This document shows, piece by piece, positions 17,315 through 25,808 of a stretch of 64,000 bases of DNA. Position 1 is the stretch's first letter. The number at the start of each line of letters is the position of its first letter. The stretch comes from Thiotrichaceae bacterium (GTDB lineage Bacteria > Pseudomonadota > Gammaproteobacteria > Thiotrichales > Thiotrichaceae). Location: the NCBI GenBank assembly GCA_026989335.1, contig JALSJN010000044.1, positions 1 through 64,000 of the forward strand, given 5' to 3'. The notes below the pieces were generated by a model that ran no database searches, was not told the origin of the DNA, and was given only the letters and a program-made list of their open reading frames with translations. The position numbers were made by a program, and so were the translations under genes.

Positions 17315-19201
17315 ATGATAAAAATAATAAAAGCACCTTTTAGCTTTATCGGAAACTACTTCACCAAGTCTATCTCTTTATTAGTAATGAGTAGTTTGGT
17401 GCTTGTTATGTTAGTTCCGCTTGGCTTTTTGGCAACTAGCTTTACTCAGGGTTCTTGGGTAAGCGTTCAACAAGATATTTTAGAAAAACACCGCTTCTTG
17501 GCTAAAAACCTTGAGAGTACGGTGAACCTATTTTTTTCTGACCAACAGCAGTCACTGAAACCACTCAGTAAAAAACTTTCGCAGTTGGATCCTGCAGATG
17601 CAAAAAATATCCAACAACACCTTAATGAATATATAGAGCCGAATAAACATATTGTCGTAATGACTTTTGTTCCAAAAGACTCTACAACGACGCACGTCGC
17701 AATCGCTCCTCGGTTTAAAAAGCTTACTGATGTTAAGCTAAATTATGACGGTGGCTCTAAAGCAAAAAACTTAGCGTCTTATGATAACTACTACACAAAA
17801 AATAGTATATCCCCTGCATTTAAAAGCACGATCAGTGATCAGCCTGTTGTTTTATTAAAACAAAATGTGATTGATCCTTATATGAATAAGGAAGGGGTGT
17901 TACTGGTTGAGTATAGCCTCAAGTTCTTTAGAGATTTGTGCTCCAAAATTAAGTTTGGCGAGCAAGGCCACTGCACAATTCTTGATCAAAAACATCAAAT
18001 CATCGCTCATCCTAAAGAGGAGTGGGAAGAAGAAATACATAGCATTGCTGGCTCTTCAGCCATTACTGCCTTAAAAGCAAAAAATGATTCAAAAACAAAC
18101 GATGCAATCAAAGATATTATTTATTTTGAATCCCCTGACCTCGAAACCGAGATGGTGGCAGGCTTTAGGAAAATTAATAATCCTATGTGGAGTATTCTTG
18201 TGGCACAACCCACATCTGAACTTGGCTTTCAAGTAAAGAAAGTTATTAAAACAGTCTCTCAATGGCTGGCTTTCGGCATTTTAATTTCATTGATTATTGC
18301 TCATTTTCTAACACAAAAAATTACCGCACCTATAAATGAATTAGCCGTTAAAGCCCGTGAAGCACGAATACGCTCTGAAACGTTTACCTCACTAGGTAAA
18401 GCCCCAGATAGTGCGCCATTAGAAATTCGCCAAATGTATGCAGCAATATCTGCATTAATTCAAAAGCTATCGGCATCGAGTGATAAAGTTAAAAAGATGA
18501 ATTACAGTCTAGAAAAAGATATTCAAAAGGCAACGGCTAAATTAACTGCAACCAATAAGTACTTATACACTATCAGCACCAAAGACCATTTAACCAAAAT
18601 AGCCAATCGCCGTTATTTTGAAATGAAAATGGAAAAAATATTACAGCAAGCCAGTAATCAACGTATTGGTCTTATTTTGATAGACGTAGATAAGTTTAAA
18701 TTCATTAATGATGAATATGGGCATGATGCAGGCGATTTAGCACTGAAGCATATTTCAAAAATACTCCATGAATCATCACGTGGCATCGGTTTACCTGCGC
18801 GTTTAGGTGGTGACGAATTTGTGGTGTATATTGAAAACCCAACACAACAAGAACTCTTTGAGTACGCTGAAAAGCTTCGCCAAACCGTACAAAATAGTCC
18901 GATTGTTTGGCATAAAGATACCATTAAACTCAGCCTATCTATTGGTGGTGCCGATTATGATATTGATGGCATCATTACACTCGACCAACTCTTAAAGTAT
19001 GCGGATGAAGCTATGTTTGTTGCCAAAGAGAATGGTCGAAATCATGTGGCGCTTTATGGTGATACGATGCCACGCCCTCGTCAAGATGAGGGTAATGCTC
19101 AAGCTGGTTATGAACATCAAACCACATCGAGAGATGCTACCACGAGCAATGAAAGTGACGCGGCCAATAATGGGGTTATTGAGTTTTCTGTAGAAAGTTA
19201 A
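17315..19201 (+). CDS. Cache-HAMP-GGDEF diguanylate cyclase
   Basis: This is a 628-residue membrane sensor that makes cyclic di-GMP. It has a first helix at about 18-42, a periplasmic double-Cache-like domain (about 45-305), a second helix at about 308-330, a HAMP linker, a short coiled coil (about 385-410) and a GGDEF domain with the active-site motif RLGGDEF (about 500-506). The position of the inhibitory RxxD I-site reads RGIG, so product inhibition may be lost. The C-terminal 35 residues are low complexity. The input ligand is unknown. Confidence 0.9.
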   Translation: MIKIIKAPFSFIGNYFTKSISLLVMSSLVLVMLVPLGFLATSFTQGSWVSVQQDILEKHRFLAKNLESTVNLFFSDQQQSLKPLSKKLSQLDPADAKNIQQHLNEYIEPNKHIVVMTFVPKDSTTTHVAIAPRFKKLTDVKLNYDGGSKAKNLASYDNYYTKNSISPAFKSTISDQPVVLLKQNVIDPYMNKEGVLLVEYSLKFFRDLCSKIKFGEQGHCTILDQKHQIIAHPKEEWEEEIHSIAGSSAITALKAKNDSKTNDAIKDIIYFESPDLETEMVAGFRKINNPMWSILVAQPTSELGFQVKKVIKTVSQWLAFGILISLIIAHFLTQKITAPINELAVKAREARIRSETFTSLGKAPDSAPLEIRQMYAAISALIQKLSASSDKVKKMNYSLEKDIQKATAKLTATNKYLYTISTKDHLTKIANRRYFEMKMEKILQQASNQRIGLILIDVDKFKFINDEYGHDAGDLALKHISKILHESSRGIGLPARLGGDEFVVYIENPTQQELFEYAEKLRQTVQNSPIVWHKDTIKLSLSIGGADYDIDGIITLDQLLKYADEAMFVAKENGRNHVALYGDTMPRPRQDEGNAQAGYEHQTTSRDATTSNESDAANNGVIEFSVES

Positions 19202-19266
19202 GGAGCGTTTAATTATAATTTAGCGACCATTTTAGAAAGCTAAAATTATTCGGCCTGATCGTTCAC

Positions 19267-22077
19267 CTAATGCGCCTCATCCCAGTTATCACCAATACCA
19301 GTATCAACCACTAACGGCACAGCCAAGTTTGCAGCATTAACCATCTTGTCGATAATAATCTTTTCAACTGATTGTAGTTCACCTTCCGCTACTTCAAACA
19401 CCAATTCATCATGTACTTGCATAATCATTTTAGTTTGTGTGCTTTGATTGGCATGGGCTTCGCGTAACCAGTCATTGACCGCAATCATGGATAATTTGAT
19501 AATATCCGCAGCCGTTCCCTGCATCGGCGCATTAATGGCAGTACGCTCGGCGTGTTGGCGTAACATGCCGTTACGCGCGTTTATATTGGGCAAATACAGT
19601 CTGCGCCCTAATAAGGTTTCAACAAAACCGTCTTCTTTTGCTTGCTCACGAGTGTCTTCCATATAATGTTTTACACCGGGGTAGCGCATAAAATATTTTT
19701 TAACATATTCAGCCGCCTCGGTGCGTGAGACTTTTAACTGTTTAGCTAAACCAAAGGCAGACATGCCGTAAATTAAACCAAAGTTTACTGCTTTAGCAGC
19801 ACGGCGTTGATTGGTTTCAACCTGATCTAATGCGACTTCAAATATTTCTGCTGCCGTCGCACGATGAATATCTTTACCTTCTGAAAATGCACTGACCAAA
19901 CCCTCATCTTTAGATAAATGCGCCATGATGCGTAGCTCAATTTGAGAATAATCAGCGGCAAGTATTTTAAAACCTTGTGGCGGAATAAATGCTTGGCGAA
20001 TTCGTCGACCTGCTGCGGTTCTAATGGGGATGTTTTGTAAGTTGGGCGTAGTTGATGATAGTCGCCCTGTCGCAGTAATCGCTTGATGATAAGAAGTATG
20101 CACGCGCCCCGTTTTATCATTAATCTCTTGGGGTAGCTTATCAGTATAGGTTGATTTTAATTTACTTAAACCGCGATGCTCTAATAACCAACGTGGTACA
20201 TCGTGTTCTTCTGCTAGTTTTTCTAAGACTTCAACACCGGTGGATGGCTGACCTTTTTTAGTTTTTGTAATAATCGGTAGATTGAGTTTTTCTTCATTAA
20301 AAAAGACTTCTTGAATTTGCTTGGGCGAGCCTAAATTAAATTCTTCACCTGCTGCTGCATAAATTTTGGTTTCTAGCTCGACCATACGTTGATTCAGCTC
20401 AACACTTTGATTGCTTAACATATCAGCATCAACTAAGACACCGTTGCGCTCAATATCAGACAGCACTTTTAATAAGGGTAACTCTATGTCACGATAAAGT
20501 TGCGCCATACGATGACGTGGTCGTAACTGCGGCCACAAGAAATTATGCAGCCGCATCGTCATATCCGCATCTTCACTGGCGTAATAAGATGCGCCTTGAA
20601 AGCCCGTTTCTTCATTTGGGTCTAATCCAATTTGATTAAAGGTGAGTTGTTTTTTGCCTTTGCCCGCAATATCTTCAAACTTTACGCAGGTATGGTTTAA
20701 GTGCTTTTCACACAGTGCGTTCATATCGTGGCGGGTTGATACGGAATCCAACACATACGATTCCAACATTGTGTCGTGCGCAATACCTTTTAATTCAATA
20801 CCGTGATTGAGTAATACTGAACGGTCATATTTTAAATTTTGCCCCACCTTGAGTTTAGTCGGATTTTGTAGCAAAGGTTTTAGCTTTTCTAATGTTTCTT
20901 CAAAAGGCAGTTGCTGAGGCGCACCCACATAATCGTGTGTCAGTGGTAAATAGGCGGCTGTACCTGCCTCTATACAAAATGACATGCCGACGAGTTGCGC
21001 ATCCATATAGGCAAGGCTAGTTGTTTCTGTATCAAAAGCAAACAGCTTGGCTGATTCTAATTTAACAATCCACTCCTCTAAACCTTGTTCTGTTAAAATC
21101 GTCTGATAATTAACATCTTTAATTTCTGGTACTGCTGGAATAGGTGGCTCATACGCTTGGGTCGAACCATCACTATTTGTTATTACAGGCGCAAGTTGGG
21201 TATCAAAACCACCTTCTAGTTTACTTAAGCGTGTACGCAAGCCGTATTTTTGGTAAAGCTCAATCAGCTTAGGTGTGTCTTGCTCATTAAAGCTTATAAA
21301 TTCGGGCGAGCAATCCACATCAAGGTCACATTTTATCGTCACCAATTCATACGAAAGTGGCAGAAAGTCTAACGATGCGCGCAAACTTTCACCAATTTTT
21401 CCTTTAAACTTATCGGCGTTCGCCATCACCGCTTCGAGTGAGCCATATTCAGCCAACCACTTAACTGCGGTCTTTGGGCCAACTTTTGGAACGCCTGGAA
21501 TATTGTCTGCTTTATCACCCATCAGCGCTAAATAATCACGAATACGCTCAGGGCGCACACCGTATTTATCAATTACGCCTTGAGTATCGTGGTAACTATT
21601 CGACATGGTATTGATTAAGTGAACTCTTTCATTCACCAGCTGCGCCATGTCTTTATCGCCAGTAGAAATTATAGTTAAGCCATCACTATTTTTCGTATGC
21701 AATTCTGACATCGTACCAATCACATCATCCGCCTCCACCCCTGGCATAATAATCATCGGGTAGCCCTGCGCCTCGATAATTTCATGTAATGGTGCAATTT
21801 GATCACGAAGCTCATCAGGCATTGGCGGGCGCGTTCCTTTGTAATCAGGGTACATATCGTTACGAAATGTTTTACCTTTGGCATCAAAAATTACCACCAT
21901 ATTTTCTGGCTCGTAATCTTTACGTAACTTATCCAGCATATTTAACACGCCGTGAATGGCGTTGGTCTGCATACCATCAGGGCTAGTTAATGAAGCAGGT
22001 AGTGCAAAGAAGGCTCGAAACAAATAGGATGAGCCATCTACAAGAACAAGCGGTTTTGTAGTGTTTGTATCTGACAT
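19267..22077 (-). CDS. polA: DNA polymerase I
   Basis: PolA is the repair and Okazaki-fragment polymerase. The 936-residue protein has an N-terminal 5'-3' exonuclease (about 1-290, with VDGSSYLFRAFFALP and GVEADDVIGT) and an intact 3'-5' exonuclease (FDTETTSLAYMDAQLVG near residue 347, with the metal Asp/Glu pair). The polymerase domain has ADYSQIELRIMAHLS (about 712), the O-helix RRAAKAVNFGLIYGMSAFGL, and QVHDELVFEV near the end. All catalytic motifs are present. It is divergent from nadA with 47 bp between the starts. Confidence 0.97.
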   Translation of the reverse strand: MSDTNTTKPLVLVDGSSYLFRAFFALPASLTSPDGMQTNAIHGVLNMLDKLRKDYEPENMVVIFDAKGKTFRNDMYPDYKGTRPPMPDELRDQIAPLHEIIEAQGYPMIIMPGVEADDVIGTMSELHTKNSDGLTIISTGDKDMAQLVNERVHLINTMSNSYHDTQGVIDKYGVRPERIRDYLALMGDKADNIPGVPKVGPKTAVKWLAEYGSLEAVMANADKFKGKIGESLRASLDFLPLSYELVTIKCDLDVDCSPEFISFNEQDTPKLIELYQKYGLRTRLSKLEGGFDTQLAPVITNSDGSTQAYEPPIPAVPEIKDVNYQTILTEQGLEEWIVKLESAKLFAFDTETTSLAYMDAQLVGMSFCIEAGTAAYLPLTHDYVGAPQQLPFEETLEKLKPLLQNPTKLKVGQNLKYDRSVLLNHGIELKGIAHDTMLESYVLDSVSTRHDMNALCEKHLNHTCVKFEDIAGKGKKQLTFNQIGLDPNEETGFQGASYYASEDADMTMRLHNFLWPQLRPRHRMAQLYRDIELPLLKVLSDIERNGVLVDADMLSNQSVELNQRMVELETKIYAAAGEEFNLGSPKQIQEVFFNEEKLNLPIITKTKKGQPSTGVEVLEKLAEEHDVPRWLLEHRGLSKLKSTYTDKLPQEINDKTGRVHTSYHQAITATGRLSSTTPNLQNIPIRTAAGRRIRQAFIPPQGFKILAADYSQIELRIMAHLSKDEGLVSAFSEGKDIHRATAAEIFEVALDQVETNQRRAAKAVNFGLIYGMSAFGLAKQLKVSRTEAAEYVKKYFMRYPGVKHYMEDTREQAKEDGFVETLLGRRLYLPNINARNGMLRQHAERTAINAPMQGTAADIIKLSMIAVNDWLREAHANQSTQTKMIMQVHDELVFEVAEGELQSVEKIIIDKMVNAANLAVPLVVDTGIGDNWDEAH

Positions 22078-22124
22078 AAATTGGGGTATGCTTTAGGTTA
22101 TTAATTAAAAAGTAGTATAGAACT

Positions 22125-23192
22125 ATGTCAGCACAAGCACCAATAATTCCTACATTTGATACCCCTGTTACCGCCCAAATTGAAGGTCTGCGGCCGCATT
22201 ATTCGGCAGAAGAAAAAGAAGCCGTAAAAGATGAAATCAAACAGTTGCTAATTGAACAAGATGCGGTGCTGGTTGCACATTATTATGTTGATCAAGAGCT
22301 GCAAGAACTAGCGGAAGAAACAGGCGGCTATATTTCAGATTCTTTAGATATGGCTAAGTTTGGCAAGGATCACCCTGCTAAAACATTAATTGTTATCGGT
22401 GTGCGCTTTATGGGCGAAACGTCAAAAATCCTCAGCCCCGAAAAGCGCGTGTTAATGCCAACATTGGATGCAGAGTGCTCACTCGATTTAAGCTGCCCGA
22501 TTGAAGATTTTGCGCCGTTTTGTGACGCACACCCCGATCATACGGTGGTCGTTTATGCCAACACCAGCGCCGATGTAAAAGCCCGTGCAGACTACGTTGT
22601 TACCTCTGGAATTGCTTTGGATTTAGTCGTATGGCTAGGCAAACAAGGCAAAAAAGTATTGTGGGCGCCAGATAGGCATTTAGGCAGCTATATTGAAAAA
22701 GTATCAGGCGTTGAGATGCTACGCTGGCAAGGTGATTGCATTGTACATAACGAATTTAAAACGCGTTCACTCGGTAAATTAATTGAAGAAAATCCCGATG
22801 CTGCAGTATTAGTTCATCCAGAATCCCCCGAAGAAATCATTGCTCTTGCCGATGTGGTTGGCTCAACCACACAAATTATCAATGCAGCCAAGGAGCTACC
22901 TAACAAACGCTTTATAGTCGCCACCGATAACGGTATTTTTTATAAAATGAAACAACAAGCTCCCGGCAAAGAGTTTATCGAAGCCCCTACTCATGGTGAA
23001 GGTGCAACTTGTACGAGTTGCGCTCATTGCCCGTGGATGGCAATGAACGGCTTGCATAATTTATTAGAGGTTTTAAAAACCGGCAACAATGAAATTTTGG
23101 TTGATGAAGCTGTACGAGTCAAAGCGCTAAAATCTACCCAACGGATGTTGGATTTTGCTAAGGATTTGTCAGCACGTAAAACTTCTGCTTAA
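22125..23192 (+). CDS. nadA: Quinolinate synthase NadA
   Basis: NadA condenses iminoaspartate with dihydroxyacetone phosphate to quinolinate in NAD synthesis. The 355-residue protein keeps the three cluster cysteines: one in [12 protein letters not shown] (about 108-119), one in the [12 protein letters not shown] region, and one in [14 protein letters not shown] (about 294-307). [14 protein letters not shown]-like and substrate-loop segments are also present ([12 protein letters not shown] near residue 48). nadB and nadC are not in the window. Confidence 0.97.
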   Translation: MSAQAPIIPTFDTPVTAQIEGLRPHYSAEEKEAVKDEIKQLLIEQDAVLVAHYYVDQELQELAEETGGYISDSLDMAKFGKDHPAKTLIVIGVRFMGETSKILSPEKRVLMPTLDAECSLDLSCPIEDFAPFCDAHPDHTVVVYANTSADVKARADYVVTSGIALDLVVWLGKQGKKVLWAPDRHLGSYIEKVSGVEMLRWQGDCIVHNEFKTRSLGKLIEENPDAAVLVHPESPEEIIALADVVGSTTQIINAAKELPNKRFIVATDNGIFYKMKQQAPGKEFIEAPTHGEGATCTSCAHCPWMAMNGLHNLLEVLKTGNNEILVDEAVRVKALKSTQRMLDFAKDLSARKTSA

Positions 23193-23282
23193 TTTTTTTA
23201 ATCGAGCAATTGGATTAAGCTCAAATTCAGGAACCACCATATACAATAACCTTATTAATAATACTAATAAATAAGGCTATTT

Positions 23283-23762
23283 ATGACTTTAACACTCTCA
23301 TTACTCGTATCAATTACAATCACTCTGTTTTTAGTTAGTAAAATTGCTGACTACTTTCTTGCAAAGCGCCCTGAAATCAAATGGATTTTATTCGCATCTT
23401 TGGGAAGCGCTCTGATAGCATTTACAACGTATATCGGCCTTACCTTTGTCATCGCTTGGCTAGACCGTTCTGTTATAGACCCTAGCCTAACGTTAACTAA
23501 TCTTCATCCTATGGCTGTATTAGTAATAAGTGCTACCATTATGTTATTACTTTCAAGTATAGCCTTTAAGGTGATTAATCAAATGTGTTGGCCTAGTGCG
23601 ATTACCACTAATTTTGTTAGTGTCGCGATTATGACAATCACATTGGCTGGCTCTTTTGCATTAAATGGCCTGGGCTCTGATAAGCATGTAACGGCAAAAA
23701 TCACACCTTCAGAGAAAATAATCACCACGAGTGAAAGCGTAGCAAAGCTCGTTAAGCCCTAA
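23283..23762 (+). CDS. Four-helix membrane protein, paralogue of the next gene
   Basis: I do not recognise a named family. The 159-residue protein has three to four hydrophobic helices. The two strongest blocks, LVSKIADYFLAKRPEIKWILFASLGSAL (given by its ends at about residues 18-45) and LLSSIAFKVINQM (about 88-100), are shared almost residue for residue with the next product. It ends in a short polar tail instead of the soluble domain seen there. It looks like a tandem duplicate, probably in one transcript with the next gene and perhaps the efflux genes. Confidence 0.6.
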   Translation: MTLTLSLLVSITITLFLVSKIADYFLAKRPEIKWILFASLGSALIAFTTYIGLTFVIAWLDRSVIDPSLTLTNLHPMAVLVISATIMLLLSSIAFKVINQMCWPSAITTNFVSVAIMTITLAGSFALNGLGSDKHVTAKITPSEKIITTSESVAKLVKP

Positions 23763-23839
23763 TTAAGCAACAACCCTTTAAAATAAGAAAGTCAGAGACG
23801 TTGTTATCAAGGTCTGAATAATAAAAATAAGGATTAATT

Positions 23840-24631
23840 ATGTACTTAATGCTAGCCCTACTAGTAGCAGTTGGTGTTACGCTATTCATTGTCAGTAAAA
23901 TCGCTAAAATGCTTTTAGCTAAACGTGCTGGCTTAGAATGGATTACCATCGCTTCCATTGTAAGCGCTTTAATTGCAGTAGTTACTTACATCACGCTGAA
24001 TATTTATGTTGTTGGACTTGAGCCGATGATAATGCTTGGCATTACCTTTGGCGCAATGATTTTATTATCCAGTATTGCTTTTAAAGTTATTAATCAAATG
24101 AGCTGGGGCGCTGCTGTTGCGACCAATATTGCTAATGTGGTTATTATTCTCGCGACCTCTATTGCTGCTGTTCTTATAAGCGGTAAGTCTTTAAATAAAG
24201 TGATTAGCTCAGTTACAGATAGCGCAAAAAGCAATACCATGATGGTCGGTTCAATGGTTAACGGTACAGAGCTTATTGAAACTACTGAAATCGGCATTCC
24301 TGAAGAGGAAGTGCATGATGATGAAGCAAACGAGCCCATGGTTACTGAACTTGAGCTATTACCAAAAGGGGAAATAGAAAACTCGAAAACAATACAAAAA
24401 AACACAACACCTATTCCTGCAGCACCTAAATATCATGTTGTTAGTATTGAGAGCATCAATTCACTCATCGGCAAGTCACTTAAGATTCATACCACTAAAG
24501 GTCGTATTATCGTCGGTCAACTCCAACAAGTTAATGGCCGCGATGCGATGCTTTACCGTCGTATAAATGGGGGGACAGCGGTCACACCTATTGAAATATC
24601 ATCCATTAAAACGCTAAAAGTTTATCGTTAA
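23840..24631 (+). CDS. Membrane protein with acidic linker and small beta-barrel-like C-terminus
   Basis: The product has 263 residues. The membrane part (about 1-115) matches the preceding gene: IVSKIAKMLLAKRAGLEWITIASIV and LLSSIAFKVINQM. A second part is a Glu/Asp/Thr-rich linker (about 145-195). The last 60 residues (GKSLKIHTTKGRIIVGQLQQ...VTPIEISSIKTLKVYR) look like a five-strand Sm/SH3-like barrel. No function can be assigned. The cytoplasmic or periplasmic side is uncertain. The ribosome site AAGGAT-like sequence lies just before the ATG. Confidence 0.6.
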   Translation: MYLMLALLVAVGVTLFIVSKIAKMLLAKRAGLEWITIASIVSALIAVVTYITLNIYVVGLEPMIMLGITFGAMILLSSIAFKVINQMSWGAAVATNIANVVIILATSIAAVLISGKSLNKVISSVTDSAKSNTMMVGSMVNGTELIETTEIGIPEEEVHDDEANEPMVTELELLPKGEIENSKTIQKNTTPIPAAPKYHVVSIESINSLIGKSLKIHTTKGRIIVGQLQQVNGRDAMLYRRINGGTAVTPIEISSIKTLKVYR

Positions 24632-24666
24632 ATGATCCATTAAGTGCTTTATTTATAGGCATTTTG

Positions 24667-24694
24667 TTGACATACCAGTTGGTATGACTATGAT
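24667..24694 (+). promoter_or_regulatory. Promoter with TetR-type operator for the RND efflux genes
   Basis: TTGACA (24667-24672) and TATGAT (24689-24694) are 16 bp apart. Between and overlapping them is the palindrome CATACCAGTTGGTATG (24671-24686), with perfect 7-bp arms around GT. TetR-family regulators of efflux pumps often bind ATACC/GGTAT palindromes of this kind. No tetR gene is nearby, so the regulator would be encoded elsewhere. Confidence 0.6.
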
Positions 24695-24704
24695 TGAAAC
24701 TATC

Positions 24705-25778
24705 ATGACAAAATCATTAAAATCACTTTCACCAGTATTGCTGCCAATAGTGCTAATAGCATTTGGCAGTATTAGCTTTAGTCATGCCTTAGCAGAGGCT
24801 GAGCAAACTAAGGGTGAGCTACTTTCCGTGACAACAAAACCCTTATCAACACTTCTCATGAGTGCTGAAAATAGCGCCCCAGCAAATGTAATTAGCTTAA
24901 ATCACTCGACAATTAGTGCGGAAATTACGGGTAGAGCTATGATGATTGAAGGCGAAACAGGCGATGAGGTGAAAAAAGGAAAGCGACTCGTGACCCTTGA
25001 CTGTCGTAGTTATTTGTTAGCAAAAAAACAAGCTGAAGCAAGTTTGCATATAGCTAAGACCCAGCTTAATTATTCCAGTAAACAATACAAACGTAATCAG
25101 GATTTACTGGCTAAAAGAATCATCCCCAGAGAAACTTTTGAGAAAGCAGAATCAGGCAAGCTAGCTGCGATAGCAGATATTGAACTCAAAAAAGTCGCCA
25201 TTGAAACCACTAAATTAGCCATTAACCGCTGTAAAATTAGCGCCCCTTTTTCAGGTCAAATAACCAAACGATTAGTTCAACAAGGCCAACTGGTAACAGC
25301 GGGTACACCCCTGTTTCAGATCATGCAGAAAAACAAACTCGAAATTAAAACTCAGCTTTCTGCCGCGCAAGTGCAGATGCTTGATGACTCACCACTATTA
25401 AAGTTTATTGCGGGTGACAAACAATTTAAAACCGTGGTACGCAGCATTATTCAAACCGTTGATGAAGCTACCCGCACTCAAGAAGTACGTTTATCCTTGC
25501 CAAAAGCTACCAAGATTGCAGCGGGCATGTCGGGGCGAATTATTTGGCGCAGTAAGGACCTACTGATTCCTGCCGAATATATACTCAGGCGTAACAACCA
25601 GCTGGGTGTGATGCTTGCTGAAGATATTATAGAGGGCGTGGGTAAGGCCAAATTTCACCCTTTAATCAACGCTAACGAAGGACAAGCCGTTAAAGCTGAC
25701 TTGCCAGAAAATAGCGCCATTATTGTTAAGAATCGCTACCGAGTAAAAGATACTCAGCAAGTAAAAATTAACAACTAA
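24705..25778 (+). CDS. RND efflux periplasmic adaptor (membrane fusion protein)
   Basis: This HlyD/AcrA-type adaptor links the inner-membrane pump to an outer-membrane channel. From the ATG at 24705 it has 357 residues with a signal sequence ending near SHALAEAE, a barrel-sandwich (lipoyl) half-domain, a helical hairpin (about 105-165), the second lipoyl half with KISAPFSGQITKRLVQQGQLV (about 180) and a beta-barrel domain. An upstream in-frame ATG at 24684 lies inside the operator palindrome, so I prefer 24705, which also gives a clean signal peptide. Neither start has a Shine-Dalgarno sequence, so a near-leaderless mRNA is possible. Confidence 0.85.
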   Translation: MTKSLKSLSPVLLPIVLIAFGSISFSHALAEAEQTKGELLSVTTKPLSTLLMSAENSAPANVISLNHSTISAEITGRAMMIEGETGDEVKKGKRLVTLDCRSYLLAKKQAEASLHIAKTQLNYSSKQYKRNQDLLAKRIIPRETFEKAESGKLAAIADIELKKVAIETTKLAINRCKISAPFSGQITKRLVQQGQLVTAGTPLFQIMQKNKLEIKTQLSAAQVQMLDDSPLLKFIAGDKQFKTVVRSIIQTVDEATRTQEVRLSLPKATKIAAGMSGRIIWRSKDLLIPAEYILRRNNQLGVMLAEDIIEGVGKAKFHPLINANEGQAVKADLPENSAIIVKNRYRVKDTQQVKINN

Positions 25779-25808
25779 ACTCATCTGACTAACACTTCAG
25801 CAGGAAAA

